DNA from: JBAXAM01 sp037142515
GTDB taxonomy: Bacteria > Pseudomonadota > Gammaproteobacteria > UBA9339
Direction: 5' to 3'
Assembly: GCA_037142515.1 (NCBI GenBank)
Contig: JBAXAM010000002.1
Coordinates: forward strand, 1-64,000
Length of the DNA: 64,000 nt
Below are positions 26,012-34,958 of this stretch, piece after piece; the stretch's first letter is position 1, and every line of letters starts with the position of its first letter. Position numbers and translations under genes: made by a program. The notes beneath the pieces were generated by a model. That model was not told where the DNA came from. It made no database searches and was given only the letters and a program-made list of their open reading frames with translations.

Positions 26012-26675
26012 AATAGTAATTCAGCTTTGCAATATCGGTAAAACGTATCATACGGGCAAAATTAATTTTGAAGCGCTTCGTAATATAAACTTAGAAATTA
26101 GACGCGGCGAATATATTGCTATCTTAGGTCCAAGTGGCAGCGGCAAATCAACCCTAATGCAAATTATCGGCTGTCTTTCTACCCCAACTATAGGCAGTTA
26201 TATATTAGCGGGCAAAGAAGTTAGCGGTCTTTCAGGTGATGAACTTGCCAGGGTACGTAATTATAATATAGGCTTTGTTTTTCAAAAGTTTAACTTAATG
26301 CCACAATTAAGCGTAGTTGATAACGTTACCCTACCACTAGTTTATCGCGGTATAAATAGCGATGAGCGCGTGCGCCGAGCCAAAGAAATTTTGCAGCAGC
26401 TTGGCTTGAGCAGTCATTTTGCACATCGATCCAATGAATTATCCGGCGGCCAGCAACAGCGCGTAGCTATCGCCCGTGCTTTAGTAACTGATCCGGAAAT
26501 TATTCTTGCTGACGAGCCAACTGGTAATCTAGATAGCAAAGCTGGCGCTGAAGTTATAAACTTATTCGAACAATTTAACACCCAGGGCAAAACAGTAATT
26601 ATTATCACTCATGACATTGGCCTGGCTAAACATGCCAAAAGAATAGTTGAAATATGTGATGGGGAGATTAAATAA
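26004..26675 (+). CDS. ABC exporter ATPase (MacB/LolD-type)
   Basis: A 223-residue nucleotide-binding subunit with Walker A GPSGSGKST (about residue 40), Q-loop FVFQKFNLMPQL, signature LSGGQQQRVAIARAL, Walker B ILADEPTGNLD and the switch His in IITHD. ATG 26004 overlaps the permease stop (ATGAGTGA); a longer frame from 25980 lacks family match. It completes the adaptor-permease-permease-ATPase set that begins at 22437. It has no C39 peptidase domain. Confidence 0.93.
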   Translation: MSEIVIQLCNIGKTYHTGKINFEALRNINLEIRRGEYIAILGPSGSGKSTLMQIIGCLSTPTIGSYILAGKEVSGLSGDELARVRNYNIGFVFQKFNLMPQLSVVDNVTLPLVYRGINSDERVRRAKEILQQLGLSSHFAHRSNELSGGQQQRVAIARALVTDPEIILADEPTGNLDSKAGAEVINLFEQFNTQGKTVIIITHDIGLAKHAKRIVEICDGEIK

Positions 26676-26724
26676 AATTTTATGGCTTTTTACCTTACAT
26701 TGTTTGATAATGGCATTAAATTTC

Positions 26725-26730
26725 TATAAT
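26725..26730 (+). promoter_or_regulatory. -10 element of the eno promoter
   Basis: A perfect TATAAT lies 34 bases before the eno ATG. Candidate -35 boxes are TTGATA (15-base spacer) or TTGTTT (19-base spacer); neither spacing is ideal, so only the -10 is called. Confidence 0.5.
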
Positions 26731-26764
26731 AATTCTAACTAAGTATAAACAGGAGATAATGATT

Positions 26765-28057
26765 ATGGCAACGACAATAGCTGATATTAAAGCTCGCGAA
26801 ATTTTGGATTCACGCGGCAACCCCACCATTGAGGCTGATGTAATTCTTTCTTCAGGCGTGGTCGGTCGTGCTTGTGTACCATCTGGTGCATCAACAGGCT
26901 CAAGAGAAGCTTTAGAACTGCGCGATAGCGATGCTAAACGCTATCTAGGCAAAGGCGTTTTAAAAGCCGTGGGTTACGTTAACAAGGAACTACGTGAAGC
27001 TTTACTCGGCGCAGATCCGACTAAGCAGGTTGAGCTTGATAATTTAATGATTAAACTAGACGGCACTGAGAATAAAAGCAAGTTTGGCGCCAATGCAATT
27101 TTAGCCATATCAATGGCAATTGCACGTGCAGCAGCTAAAGAAGCCGGTCTACCTCTTTATCGTTATTTAGGTAATAGCGATTCGTATTTAATGCCAGTGC
27201 CAATGATGAATGTCTTAAACGGTGGCGCTCACGCCGATAACAATATGGACATACAAGAATTTATGATTCTTCCTGTTGGCGCTTCTACCATGGCTGAAGC
27301 AGTACGTTACGGCGCTGAAGTTTTCCATAACTTAAGTAAAGTTTTAAAAAGCAAGGGCCTGAGCATTTCTGTTGGTGATGAAGGTGGTTTTGCTCCAAAC
27401 TTACGCTCAAACGAAGAAGCGTTGGAAGTAATTTGCCAGGCAATCGAAAAAGCCGGATTAAAATTAGGCAGCGATGTTTGCTTGGGTTTGGATGTTGCTG
27501 CTTCTGAACTTTATGAAAATGGTGTTTACACTTTGGAATCTGAAAACAAAAAACTCTCTTCAGCAGAGTTTGTTGATTATTTATCAAACTGGGTAGATAA
27601 ATACCCTGCATTAATCACAATTGAAGACGGCTTGGCCGAAGGTGATTGGGCTGGCTGGAAGTTGATGACAGATAAATTGGGCAAAAAAATCCAAATCGTT
27701 GGTGATGATTTGTTTGTTACCAATACCAAAATTTTCAAAAAGGGAATTGAATCAGGTGTTTGTAACTCAATCTTGATTAAGCTTAATCAGATTGGCACCA
27801 TTACTGAGACTTTAGCAGCGATCAAGATGGCCAAAGATGCCGGTTATACTGCGGTAATATCTCATCGCTCTGGTGAAACTGAAGATACTATTATTGCTGA
27901 TTTAGTTGTTGCTGCCTCAACTGGCCAGATCAAAACTGGATCACTTTGCCGCAGCGATCGTGTATCAAAATACAATCAACTGATTCGTATTGAACAAGAG
28001 TTAGGTTCAAAGGCTTCTTACATTGGTAAAAAAGCCTTTCCAAGAAGTTTTAAATAG
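26765..28057 (+). CDS. eno: Enolase (phosphopyruvate hydratase)
   Basis: This 430-residue enzyme interconverts 2-phosphoglycerate and phosphoenolpyruvate. Landmarks are AREILDSRGNPTIEADV, GASTGSREALELRD, NVLNGGAHADNNMDIQEFM, catalytic-site SVGDEGGFAPNL, metal ligands in VGDDLFVTN, the catalytic Lys in SILIKLNQIGT, and SHRSGETEDTIIADL. Two ATGs follow one RBS (AGGAG): 26759 and 26765. The second has the better spacing and fits the family start. ftsB follows, as in E. coli. Confidence 0.97.
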   Translation: MATTIADIKAREILDSRGNPTIEADVILSSGVVGRACVPSGASTGSREALELRDSDAKRYLGKGVLKAVGYVNKELREALLGADPTKQVELDNLMIKLDGTENKSKFGANAILAISMAIARAAAKEAGLPLYRYLGNSDSYLMPVPMMNVLNGGAHADNNMDIQEFMILPVGASTMAEAVRYGAEVFHNLSKVLKSKGLSISVGDEGGFAPNLRSNEEALEVICQAIEKAGLKLGSDVCLGLDVAASELYENGVYTLESENKKLSSAEFVDYLSNWVDKYPALITIEDGLAEGDWAGWKLMTDKLGKKIQIVGDDLFVTNTKIFKKGIESGVCNSILIKLNQIGTITETLAAIKMAKDAGYTAVISHRSGETEDTIIADLVVAASTGQIKTGSLCRSDRVSKYNQLIRIEQELGSKASYIGKKAFPRSFK

Positions 28058-28104
28058 AAAATAGGCAGGCGCAGAAATAAAACCTGCACCTGCTGAATAC
28101 TATA

Positions 28105-28374
28105 ATGAAAACTACATTAGTAATTCTTTCGATCGTTCTTGTTATTTTGCAATATCGTCTTTGGTTTGCAGACGATGGCCTTTTAAAAGTTTTTCATTCA
28201 AAACATACAATTAATGCTTTGCGGACGAATAACGATGAGATTACGAAACACAATGTTTTTTTGGCCAACGAAATAACTGCTTTAAAAAAAGGTGGTGCGG
28301 CAATTGAAAATCGAGCTCGAAACGATCTTGGTATGGTAAAGAAGGGAGAAATTTTTTACCAAGTTGTAAGATAA
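28105..28374 (+). CDS. ftsB: Cell division protein FtsB
   Basis: An 89-residue bitopic protein: N-terminal membrane helix (about 4-20, LVILSIVLVILQYRLWF), then a periplasmic coiled coil and a C-terminal DLGMVKKGEIFYQV, the conserved FtsB/DivIC ending that contacts FtsQ. FtsB with FtsL and FtsQ activates septal peptidoglycan synthesis. The eno-ftsB order is conserved. A weak GCAGG/CCTGC inverted repeat without a T-run lies between them, so read-through is likely. Confidence 0.92.
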   Translation: MKTTLVILSIVLVILQYRLWFADDGLLKVFHSKHTINALRTNNDEITKHNVFLANEITALKKGGAAIENRARNDLGMVKKGEIFYQVVR

Positions 28375-28377
28375 ACT

Positions 28378-29415
28378 ATGCATCTGATCCCACAAACTAT
28401 TATTCCCACAAAAGTTATCGGTCCAATCAAGATTGTTGACTCTAAGTTTGCTTCTGAGATAAAAGTTCCACTAGCAACTTTTGAAACGCCGCTGTGGTTA
28501 ACAGTAAATCGTGGTGCGCGGGTAACCAAAAAAGCTGGCGGCATTAAAACAGTTATTGTCAGCGACTGCATGACGCGCTCAATTTTATTACAAGCAACAG
28601 ATGCAGCAAGCGCACTGAAAGTTGTCAATAGCTTAAGTGATAAGCGCGCAGAACTTGAAAAAATTACGACTCAAAGCAGTAGATTTACGAGATTAAAAGA
28701 CTGGAACGGACAAATAGTTGCTGATTTAATTTACCTAAGATTTGTTTTCACAACAGGTAATGCTGCTGGTCACAATATGGCAACTAAAGCGGCGCAGCTA
28801 CTGCAAGAATGGCTGCTTAATCAACATCCGGAATTAAAATACGTATCAATTTCTGGCAATTACTGCACTGATAAAAAAAATTCTGCAGTTAATGGCATTT
28901 TAGGACGCGGTAAGTACGTTATTGCTGAAAGTCTAATTCCACGCCAAATTTGCATTGAACAGCTACGAGCTACTCCAGAACAAATAGTCGATCTTAATAT
29001 TAAAAAGAACCTAATTGGCTCAATAATTGCAGGTTCGGTTCGAACCGCTAATGCACACTTTGCTAATATGCTACTTGCGATTTATTTAGCAACAGGCCAA
29101 GATGTTGCCAATATTGTTGAAGGCTCGCAAGGTTTTACTTATGCTGAAGTACGTAGCGACGATTTATACTTTACTGTCACCTTACCAAATATTATTGTTG
29201 GTACGGTTGGCAGCGGTAAGAGCTTTGATTTTATAAAGCAGAACTTAGAGCTTCTTGGTTGTTCAGGCGCCTCATGTGAAAGCGCAGAGCGTCTTGCCGC
29301 TATCGTTGCCGCAACGGTCTTATGCGGAGAGCTTTCTCTTCTAGCAGCACAAACTAATCCAGGAGAGCTAATGCGCTGTCACCTGGCAATTGAGAGAAAA
29401 AAGAAAAAGAGATAA
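28378..29415 (+). CDS. Hydroxymethylglutaryl-CoA reductase (class I type)
   Basis: This 345-residue enzyme reduces HMG-CoA to mevalonate, the committed step of the mevalonate pathway. It is recognised from ISGNYCTDKKNSAVNGILGR and GKYVIAE. The catalytic residues have counterparts: Glu in ATFETPLWLTVNRG, Lys in TDKKNS, Asp in TGQDVANIVEGS and His near the end in GELMRCHLAIER. GGIKTVIVSDCMTRS also fits class I enzymes. Bacterial HMGRs are often class II, but class I types are known in Legionellales relatives. It starts 3 bases after the ftsB stop and is presumably co-transcribed. Confidence 0.9.
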   Translation: MHLIPQTIIPTKVIGPIKIVDSKFASEIKVPLATFETPLWLTVNRGARVTKKAGGIKTVIVSDCMTRSILLQATDAASALKVVNSLSDKRAELEKITTQSSRFTRLKDWNGQIVADLIYLRFVFTTGNAAGHNMATKAAQLLQEWLLNQHPELKYVSISGNYCTDKKNSAVNGILGRGKYVIAESLIPRQICIEQLRATPEQIVDLNIKKNLIGSIIAGSVRTANAHFANMLLAIYLATGQDVANIVEGSQGFTYAEVRSDDLYFTVTLPNIIVGTVGSGKSFDFIKQNLELLGCSGASCESAERLAAIVAATVLCGELSLLAAQTNPGELMRCHLAIERKKKKR

Positions 29416-29419
29416 TACA

Positions 29420-29488
29420 ATGATTAAGAAAAAAGACATTGATACGATATTTCAAGTAATTAAAAAACATGTGCTTTATCAACTATGA
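29420..29488 (+). other. Possible 22-residue ORF between HMG-CoA reductase and dcd
   Basis: An ATG 4 bases after the HMG-CoA reductase stop opens 22 codons (MIKKKDIDTIFQVIKKHVLY) ending at TGA 29486-29488. The start is tightly placed after the upstream gene, but the RBS (AAGAGATAA) is modest. It could be a leader or the eroded 5' end of a lost gene. No function is proposed. Confidence 0.2.
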
Positions 29489-29526
29489 TAGTTTAGAGTA
29501 ATAATTATTTTATTTGGAAATTTATT

Positions 29527-30093
29527 ATGAGCTTAAAATCAGATAGCTGGATTCGAAAAATGGCGCACGATCATAAAATGATAGAGCCGTTCGTCGATAA
29601 GCAAGTAAAAATAGACACAAAAAAACAAGTGATATCTTATGGATTATCCAGTTATGGTTATGACGTTCGCTCAGCAAATGAGTTTAAAATTTTTACCAAT
29701 ATAAATTCTGCCACTGTTGACCCAAAAAACTTTGACCCAGCTAGTTTCGTTGATGTCAAAACTGATATTTGTATTATTCCACCAAATTCATTTGTACTAG
29801 CACGCACGGTCGAATATTTTCGTATCCCACGTAACGTATTGGTAATTTGCCTTGGCAAATCAACTTATGCGCGCTGCGGAATTATTGTTAATGTCACACC
29901 ACTGGAACCAGAATGGGAAGGACATATCACTTTAGAATTCTCTAACACAACTAACTTGCCAGCAAAGATTTATGCTAATGAAGGCGTAGCACAACTCATT
30001 TTTTTTGAAGCTAGTGAAGCTTGCGAAACATCTTACAAAGATCGAAAAGGTAAATATCAGGGACAAAAGGGTGTTACCCTGCCAAAAGCATGA
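29527..30093 (+). CDS. dcd: dCTP deaminase
   Basis: A 188-residue trimeric enzyme that deaminates dCTP to dUTP. Segments: ISYGLSSYGYDVRSANEFKI, FVLARTVEYFRIPRNVL, CLGKSTYARCGIIVNVTPLE with the catalytic Glu, and EWEGHITLEFSNTTNLPAKI. ThyX, which uses the dUMP derived from dUTP, starts 21 bases downstream, so the two form a thymidylate supply pair. Confidence 0.96.
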   Translation: MSLKSDSWIRKMAHDHKMIEPFVDKQVKIDTKKQVISYGLSSYGYDVRSANEFKIFTNINSATVDPKNFDPASFVDVKTDICIIPPNSFVLARTVEYFRIPRNVLVICLGKSTYARCGIIVNVTPLEPEWEGHITLEFSNTTNLPAKIYANEGVAQLIFFEASEACETSYKDRKGKYQGQKGVTLPKA

Positions 30094-30114
30094 TTTTAAG
30101 GGGTTGAAATTTAC

Positions 30115-30738
30115 ATGAAAATTATTGATCAATCTTGGGAATGGTTACAAAAGCCAGTTCTACCGCTAGAAATAATTGAACGCGCTGGTCGTACTTGTTA
30201 TAAATCAGAAAAGCGAATTACCAAAGGATCCGCTGAAAAATTTATAAAAACAATTATAGAGTTCGGTCATGAAACGGTAATAGAACACGCCAGTGCTTCT
30301 GTGCGTTTTATCACTAATCGCGGCGTAACACACGAACTAGTACGCCATCGTTTAGCCAGCTATTCGCAAGAAAGCACGCGCTATGTACGCTATAGTGGTG
30401 AAGTTGTGTTTATAAACCCAGTTTGGTGGAATGATCCAAGTTATTCGAAAGCACAAAAGAAAAACTGGCTGGCAGCTATGCAACAAGCAGAAAAGTCTTA
30501 TTTAGAAGCGCTGAAGCTCGGTGACAAACCAGAACAAGCACGTGAAATACTGCCACATGCACTGAAAACCGAAATCGTCGTAACCGCTAATCTGCGTGAG
30601 TGGCGCCATATTTTCGAATTGCGCAGCTCTCCCAAAGCCCATCCACAAATACGAGTTTTAATGCTAGATTGTCTCAAAGGTTTTGCTCGAGAAATTCCTG
30701 TGGTGTTTGATGATCTATTAAAAAAGGATTCTATATGA
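30115..30738 (+). CDS. thyX: FAD-dependent thymidylate synthase
   Basis: A 207-residue ThyX with the flavin signature RHRLASYSQESTRY (the RHR-x7-S motif) and the substrate-binding NLREWRHIFELR. It methylates dUMP using methylene-THF as carbon donor and reduced flavin as reductant, releasing THF rather than DHF. This lessens the need for dihydrofolate reductase (known of the family). AAGGGG precedes the start, and its stop overlaps the TPR gene by ATGA. Confidence 0.96.
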   Translation: MKIIDQSWEWLQKPVLPLEIIERAGRTCYKSEKRITKGSAEKFIKTIIEFGHETVIEHASASVRFITNRGVTHELVRHRLASYSQESTRYVRYSGEVVFINPVWWNDPSYSKAQKKNWLAAMQQAEKSYLEALKLGDKPEQAREILPHALKTEIVVTANLREWRHIFELRSSPKAHPQIRVLMLDCLKGFAREIPVVFDDLLKKDSI

Positions 30739-31382
30739 AAAATATTATTATCATAATGTTTTTTATTTTTTTGGGGCTTACTACTGAAGCTAGATGTATA
30801 CAGTCGCTTAAAGATCGCTTGCAATCGGTTGAAAACCATTTGGCTGAAGTACGCACAGAATGTTACGATGAAGATGTGAAAGATATTAAAAAAGATGTCA
30901 ATGAAGTAGAATGTGCAAAAAAAACTATTAGATATCTCACTGACCGGCTAGATATGAATGGCATAGCAACAACGACCAGCCTAAGTGACTCTGAGCTTTC
31001 AGACTTCTATAGCCTGCGCGGAACATCCTACGTTACAACAGGAGAATACCAAAAAGCAATTGACGACCTAAGCATCTCTATTGATTTAAACAAAAAATCA
31101 CCAACATTAGACGCGAAACAGAAAAAACACCAGTATATGAGCATTGTGTCACGCGCATCGTCTTATTATTACCTAGGAGATTTTGATAAAGCGATTAGAG
31201 ATTGCACCTACGTTATTGAAATTGACAAAGAAAAACAACTCCCTGAAGCTTACTGGTTTCGCAGCAGAGCCTACCTTTCACAAGGAGATACCCAGAAAGA
31301 ACACGATGATCTTGAAGCTCTTTTTTCCATCTATCCTTCTTTCATACAAGAAGCTATGCAATGGCAAGAAAAGTTAGGATAG
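30735..31382 (+). CDS. Secreted/periplasmic tetratricopeptide-repeat protein
   Basis: The 215-residue protein begins with a Sec-type signal peptide (NIIIIMFFIFLGLTTEARC; cleavage near residue 20). A coiled segment (about 22-70) and about three TPR units follow, in which SLRGTSYVTTGEYQKAIDDL, SRASSYYYLGDFDKAIRDCT and FRSRAYLSQGDTQKEHDDLE are clear. TPRs mediate protein-protein contacts; no partner is visible. It is translationally coupled to thyX. Its last 9 bases overlap the end of the convergent kinase gene. Confidence 0.8.
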   Translation: MKNIIIIMFFIFLGLTTEARCIQSLKDRLQSVENHLAEVRTECYDEDVKDIKKDVNEVECAKKTIRYLTDRLDMNGIATTTSLSDSELSDFYSLRGTSYVTTGEYQKAIDDLSISIDLNKKSPTLDAKQKKHQYMSIVSRASSYYYLGDFDKAIRDCTYVIEIDKEKQLPEAYWFRSRAYLSQGDTQKEHDDLEALFSIYPSFIQEAMQWQEKLG

Positions 31383-33323
31383 CTTCATCTGGTCTTTCGG
31401 CCTCCATTCGTCCCTGCATACCTTCGCAAACTCGGTTGCTATAGTTTTCCCATCCCATTCATCGATTAACCCTGCTACAGCTACATTTGTCTCAGCATCT
31501 TTACCAAACATACTCATTAAGGACACTTTATCCTGTATCGTTAAGTTTTTTAAATTATCCAATTCAAGTAACGATTCCGGCAGATCCTGATCACCGCTCC
31601 TTGCTATCTTGTCTATTTGTGATAATTTTAAATATAATTCAATCAACTGAGAGTTTTTTTCGTCGTCTCCTCCTTCAAGTGTTTTTCTAAACAACTCATA
31701 AAAAGACAAGAGTTTATTAAACTCTTGCTTGCTGAACTGCTCATTTTGCTTTTCGTCTACTCTGGACACATCTACATTCATTCCACGAGCCATCATATCT
31801 ATGTGATCCCGTAATTTTTCGGCTGATTTTAGAAGAGCACTACTACCAAAATGTTTATGCTTTTCCAAATATAAAGACAATTGCCTATGGATTTCTGGTA
31901 AAACATTTTTAATATATGAATTTTCGACTTCTTGCGCTTTTGGCTCTTTATTAATAGGTGCGGATACAATTCTAGTTTTATTATCATCATTTCTAGGCTC
32001 AACTATACTACCCTGCCCCATAAAGACTTGCGCATTTGGTTCCAATGGAACTTCTACATCATATGGCACATCTACAACATTCTCACGTCTGTTATTATTA
32101 AAATTAAAACCCTTTACGTTTGTGGCATCTGATACTTGTGCGTCTAAATTAACCGCGTCCTCTTTAATTTCATCTTTATTCTCTTGTTGTTGCAATGGAT
32201 GGTTGTATTTAATACCACATTTTGACTCAATTTCATTAACAACATCATCATCTGATGGGCGATCTTCTGGTTTTACGCTATTCATCTGATTCATTATGTC
32301 TTCCAAAGGTGTTCCGGCAAACCCAAGGTCCAACATAAAAAGCCTACCCATAGAATAGACATCAACAGACCGATTTACATCTGCGTCTTCCCTTAGTCCC
32401 CCATTTTCTAGTGCCTCTGGAGCTATGTATTTTCCAGTCCCAACAATCTCTCCCTTAACAGAATCTACTCCTTCTCCCAAACGAACAGATGAGCCAAAAT
32501 CAATAATTTTTATAACACACGGATGCTTTTCAAAATCAATCATCATATTTTGTGGTTTAAGATCGCAATGAACTATCCCTTTATCATGAAGCTCTTTTAG
32601 AGCTGCGGCAATCCCCATGGCTATTTCATATCTCTGCTCAGGACTTAATTTCTGTTTTATTAGATCGCCAAAACCTTTTTTTGATGGCCTTGTATTTGTC
32701 ATCTGCATAAAATATTGTTCTAGATTTATCCCAGGTATTTTCTCCGTTACAACATATTGTTTTGCATTAATTTCTCTGCCACCGCCTATCCAGTTACGTG
32801 TATTACCTATTCCTCTATAAAAGTTTCCATATAATCGTCCAAGATCTTCCATTATTTCGAGTTCCACTTTATCTTTATCATCTTCGTACTGTGATAAAGT
32901 CTCGTTACGCTTAAGCAGTGCTTCCTCAGTATCTCCACTCTGATCGTCTTTTTTAAAAAGTGATTTTCCTATGACTTTTACAGCATAAACATGCCCTTCT
33001 CTATCTGTTATTAGCCTACCAACCCCACTAGTCCCGTACCCCAAAACCCCCTCTGCTGCTATTTTTGCTCTTGCCATTGCTACAACTTTAGGTTCTCCAT
33101 TTTCACCCTTAACTACCAAAAAACTATGCTCAAATTCTTCGTCCATCGCATTTAGTCTACTTGCTTCGTTTAGGTCTATCCTAGATAGTTTAAATGGTAA
33201 CTCAGCACCGCTTTCTATCATACGTAACATCTCTCGTTCAGCTGCGCTCCACTCTTCATCGCTTATAACTAAATTTTTAATATTTGCATTTTTCTCCCAT
33301 GTTGACTCAATTTTATTCTGCAT
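31374..33323 (-). CDS. Eukaryotic-like serine/threonine protein kinase, effector-like
   Basis: This 649-residue protein has a complete Hanks kinase core: Gly-rich loop GYGTSGVGRLI (about 95-105), Lys116 in YAVKVIGK, catalytic loop HCDLKPQN (252-259), Asp275 in IIDFGSS, and APE near 301. HCD replaces the usual HRD. The remaining 300 residues are acidic and linker-like, then helical (480-649), without PASTA or transmembrane segments, so it appears cytosolic. Soluble kinases of this layout in intracellular gammaproteobacteria include secreted effectors such as the LegK group; secretion here is inference. ATG 33323 follows TGGAGG, whose bases lie within an upstream in-frame ATG. Confidence 0.88.
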   Translation of the reverse strand: MQNKIESTWEKNANIKNLVISDEEWSAAEREMLRMIESGAELPFKLSRIDLNEASRLNAMDEEFEHSFLVVKGENGEPKVVAMARAKIAAEGVLGYGTSGVGRLITDREGHVYAVKVIGKSLFKKDDQSGDTEEALLKRNETLSQYEDDKDKVELEIMEDLGRLYGNFYRGIGNTRNWIGGGREINAKQYVVTEKIPGINLEQYFMQMTNTRPSKKGFGDLIKQKLSPEQRYEIAMGIAAALKELHDKGIVHCDLKPQNMMIDFEKHPCVIKIIDFGSSVRLGEGVDSVKGEIVGTGKYIAPEALENGGLREDADVNRSVDVYSMGRLFMLDLGFAGTPLEDIMNQMNSVKPEDRPSDDDVVNEIESKCGIKYNHPLQQQENKDEIKEDAVNLDAQVSDATNVKGFNFNNNRRENVVDVPYDVEVPLEPNAQVFMGQGSIVEPRNDDNKTRIVSAPINKEPKAQEVENSYIKNVLPEIHRQLSLYLEKHKHFGSSALLKSAEKLRDHIDMMARGMNVDVSRVDEKQNEQFSKQEFNKLLSFYELFRKTLEGGDDEKNSQLIELYLKLSQIDKIARSGDQDLPESLLELDNLKNLTIQDKVSLMSMFGKDAETNVAVAGLIDEWDGKTIATEFAKVCRDEWRPKDQMKLS

Positions 33324-33404
33324 AACAACCTCCATGTAATTTGTAGATATTACTCAAATAGTAATTCTTTTTTCACAACATCACAATCAATATCGGAAAC
33401 CTAG

Positions 33405-34958
33405 TCACTCCCACTCTATCGTCGCTGGGGGTTTACCAGTAATATCATAAACCACCCGTGAAATACCCGGAACTTCGTTGACAATACGATTCGAAACCTT
33501 ACCCAAAAATTTTGCAGGCAACTGCGCGAAGCACGCTGTCATAAAATCGCAGCTTGTTACTGCGCGCAGGGCAATTACATATTCATACTTTCTTTGATCA
33601 CCCATGACTCCTACAGATTTTATCGGTAAAAACACTGCGAATGCTTGACTGACTTTGTTATATAAATTTTCCTTATGCAGTTCTTCTAAAAAAATATGAT
33701 CAGCCTGACGCAGTTTATCTAAATGCGATCTACATATTTCTCCTAAGATACGAATACCTAGACCTGGCCCGGGAAAAGGATGACGATTAACAATTTCTTT
33801 ACTCAAGCCTAATTTTAACCCAACTCTACGCACTTCATCTTTAAATAATTCACGTATTGGTTCAATTAATTGCAACTGCATTTTCTTCGGTAGACCACCA
33901 ACATTATGGTGCGACTTAATAACTTCAGCTTTGCCGAATTTCATTTGCGCCGACTCAATCACGTCGGAATAAATAGTTCCCTGGGCAAGCCAATGCGCAC
34001 CTTTCAAGTTTTTTATTACACCAGTAAACACCTGAATAAACTCTCGACCAATAATTTTGCGCTTAGCCTCAGGATCACTAACCCCTGCTAAAGCTTTTAA
34101 GAAATGCTTTTCTTTATATACAGGTATTAAATTTAATTTAAAATGTTTGGCAAATAAAGCTATTGTTTGCTCAGCCTCACGATGACGAAGCATCCCAGTA
34201 TCTACAAAAACACAGGTAAGATTGTCACCTATAGCCAGCTGCAGCAAAAGAGCGGTGACCGCAGAATCGACCCCACCAGATAAACCAAGCAATACCTTGT
34301 CATTACCGACAGTTTCTTTAATTTTTCTAACAAGTTCATTAATAATGTTGCTAGTAGTCCAGAGCTTTTTACAGCCACAAACTCCAATGACAAATCTTTT
34401 TAAAATAATACTACCATGCTTAGTGTGAGTGACCTCGGGATGAAATTGCAGACCATAAAAATTTTTATTTTTATTTTCAATGGCTGCATATAAAGTGTTA
34501 TTAGTGCTACCAATAGCTCGAAATCCATCTGGAAGTTTTGTTACTTTATCACCATGACTCATCCACACATCAATTTCACCCGGCAAACCAAATAGCAATT
34601 CTGAATTATCTACAACTTTAAGATTAGCATGACCATATTCATGCCGCTTAGAGTTTACCACGCAACCTTGAAGCTGAGCCGCCATAGTCTGCATGCCATA
34701 ACAAATACCAAGCACCGGACAACCAAGCTCAAATACAATTTTTGGCGCACGCGGTGATTTTTTTGCTATTACCGTGCTAGGACCACCAGATAAAATAATG
34801 CCTTGTGGAGAAAAATCTTTTATTGCTCCGGCAAAAACATCGTAAGGATAAACTGCGCAGTAAACTCCCAATTCACGCACTCGCCTAGCAATTAATTGAG
34901 TATATTGTGATCCAAAATCTAGAATTAATATTTTATGCTGCTGAATATTATAACTCAT
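33405..34958 (-). CDS. guaA: GMP synthase (glutamine-hydrolysing)
   Basis: A 517-residue two-domain enzyme converting XMP to GMP. The N-terminal class I glutaminase has Cys in GCPVLGICYGMQTM and His in GLQFHPEVTHT. The ATP-pyrophosphatase domain has the P-loop GLSGGVDSAV, and the C-terminal dimerisation domain ends in ITGKPPATIEWE. It starts on the base after the guaB stop region, giving the usual guaB-guaA operon. Confidence 0.97.
   Translation of the reverse strand: MSYNIQQHKILILDFGSQYTQLIARRVRELGVYCAVYPYDVFAGAIKDFSPQGIILSGGPSTVIAKKSPRAPKIVFELGCPVLGICYGMQTMAAQLQGCVVNSKRHEYGHANLKVVDNSELLFGLPGEIDVWMSHGDKVTKLPDGFRAIGSTNNTLYAAIENKNKNFYGLQFHPEVTHTKHGSIILKRFVIGVCGCKKLWTTSNIINELVRKIKETVGNDKVLLGLSGGVDSAVTALLLQLAIGDNLTCVFVDTGMLRHREAEQTIALFAKHFKLNLIPVYKEKHFLKALAGVSDPEAKRKIIGREFIQVFTGVIKNLKGAHWLAQGTIYSDVIESAQMKFGKAEVIKSHHNVGGLPKKMQLQLIEPIRELFKDEVRRVGLKLGLSKEIVNRHPFPGPGLGIRILGEICRSHLDKLRQADHIFLEELHKENLYNKVSQAFAVFLPIKSVGVMGDQRKYEYVIALRAVTSCDFMTACFAQLPAKFLGKVSNRIVNEVPGISRVVYDITGKPPATIEWE

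Noticed and set aside
22437..26675. Exporter operon as the dedicated transporter of the GG-leader peptide
   Set aside because: The ATPase has no C39 peptidase domain and the genes are 16 kb apart, so no direct link can be supported.
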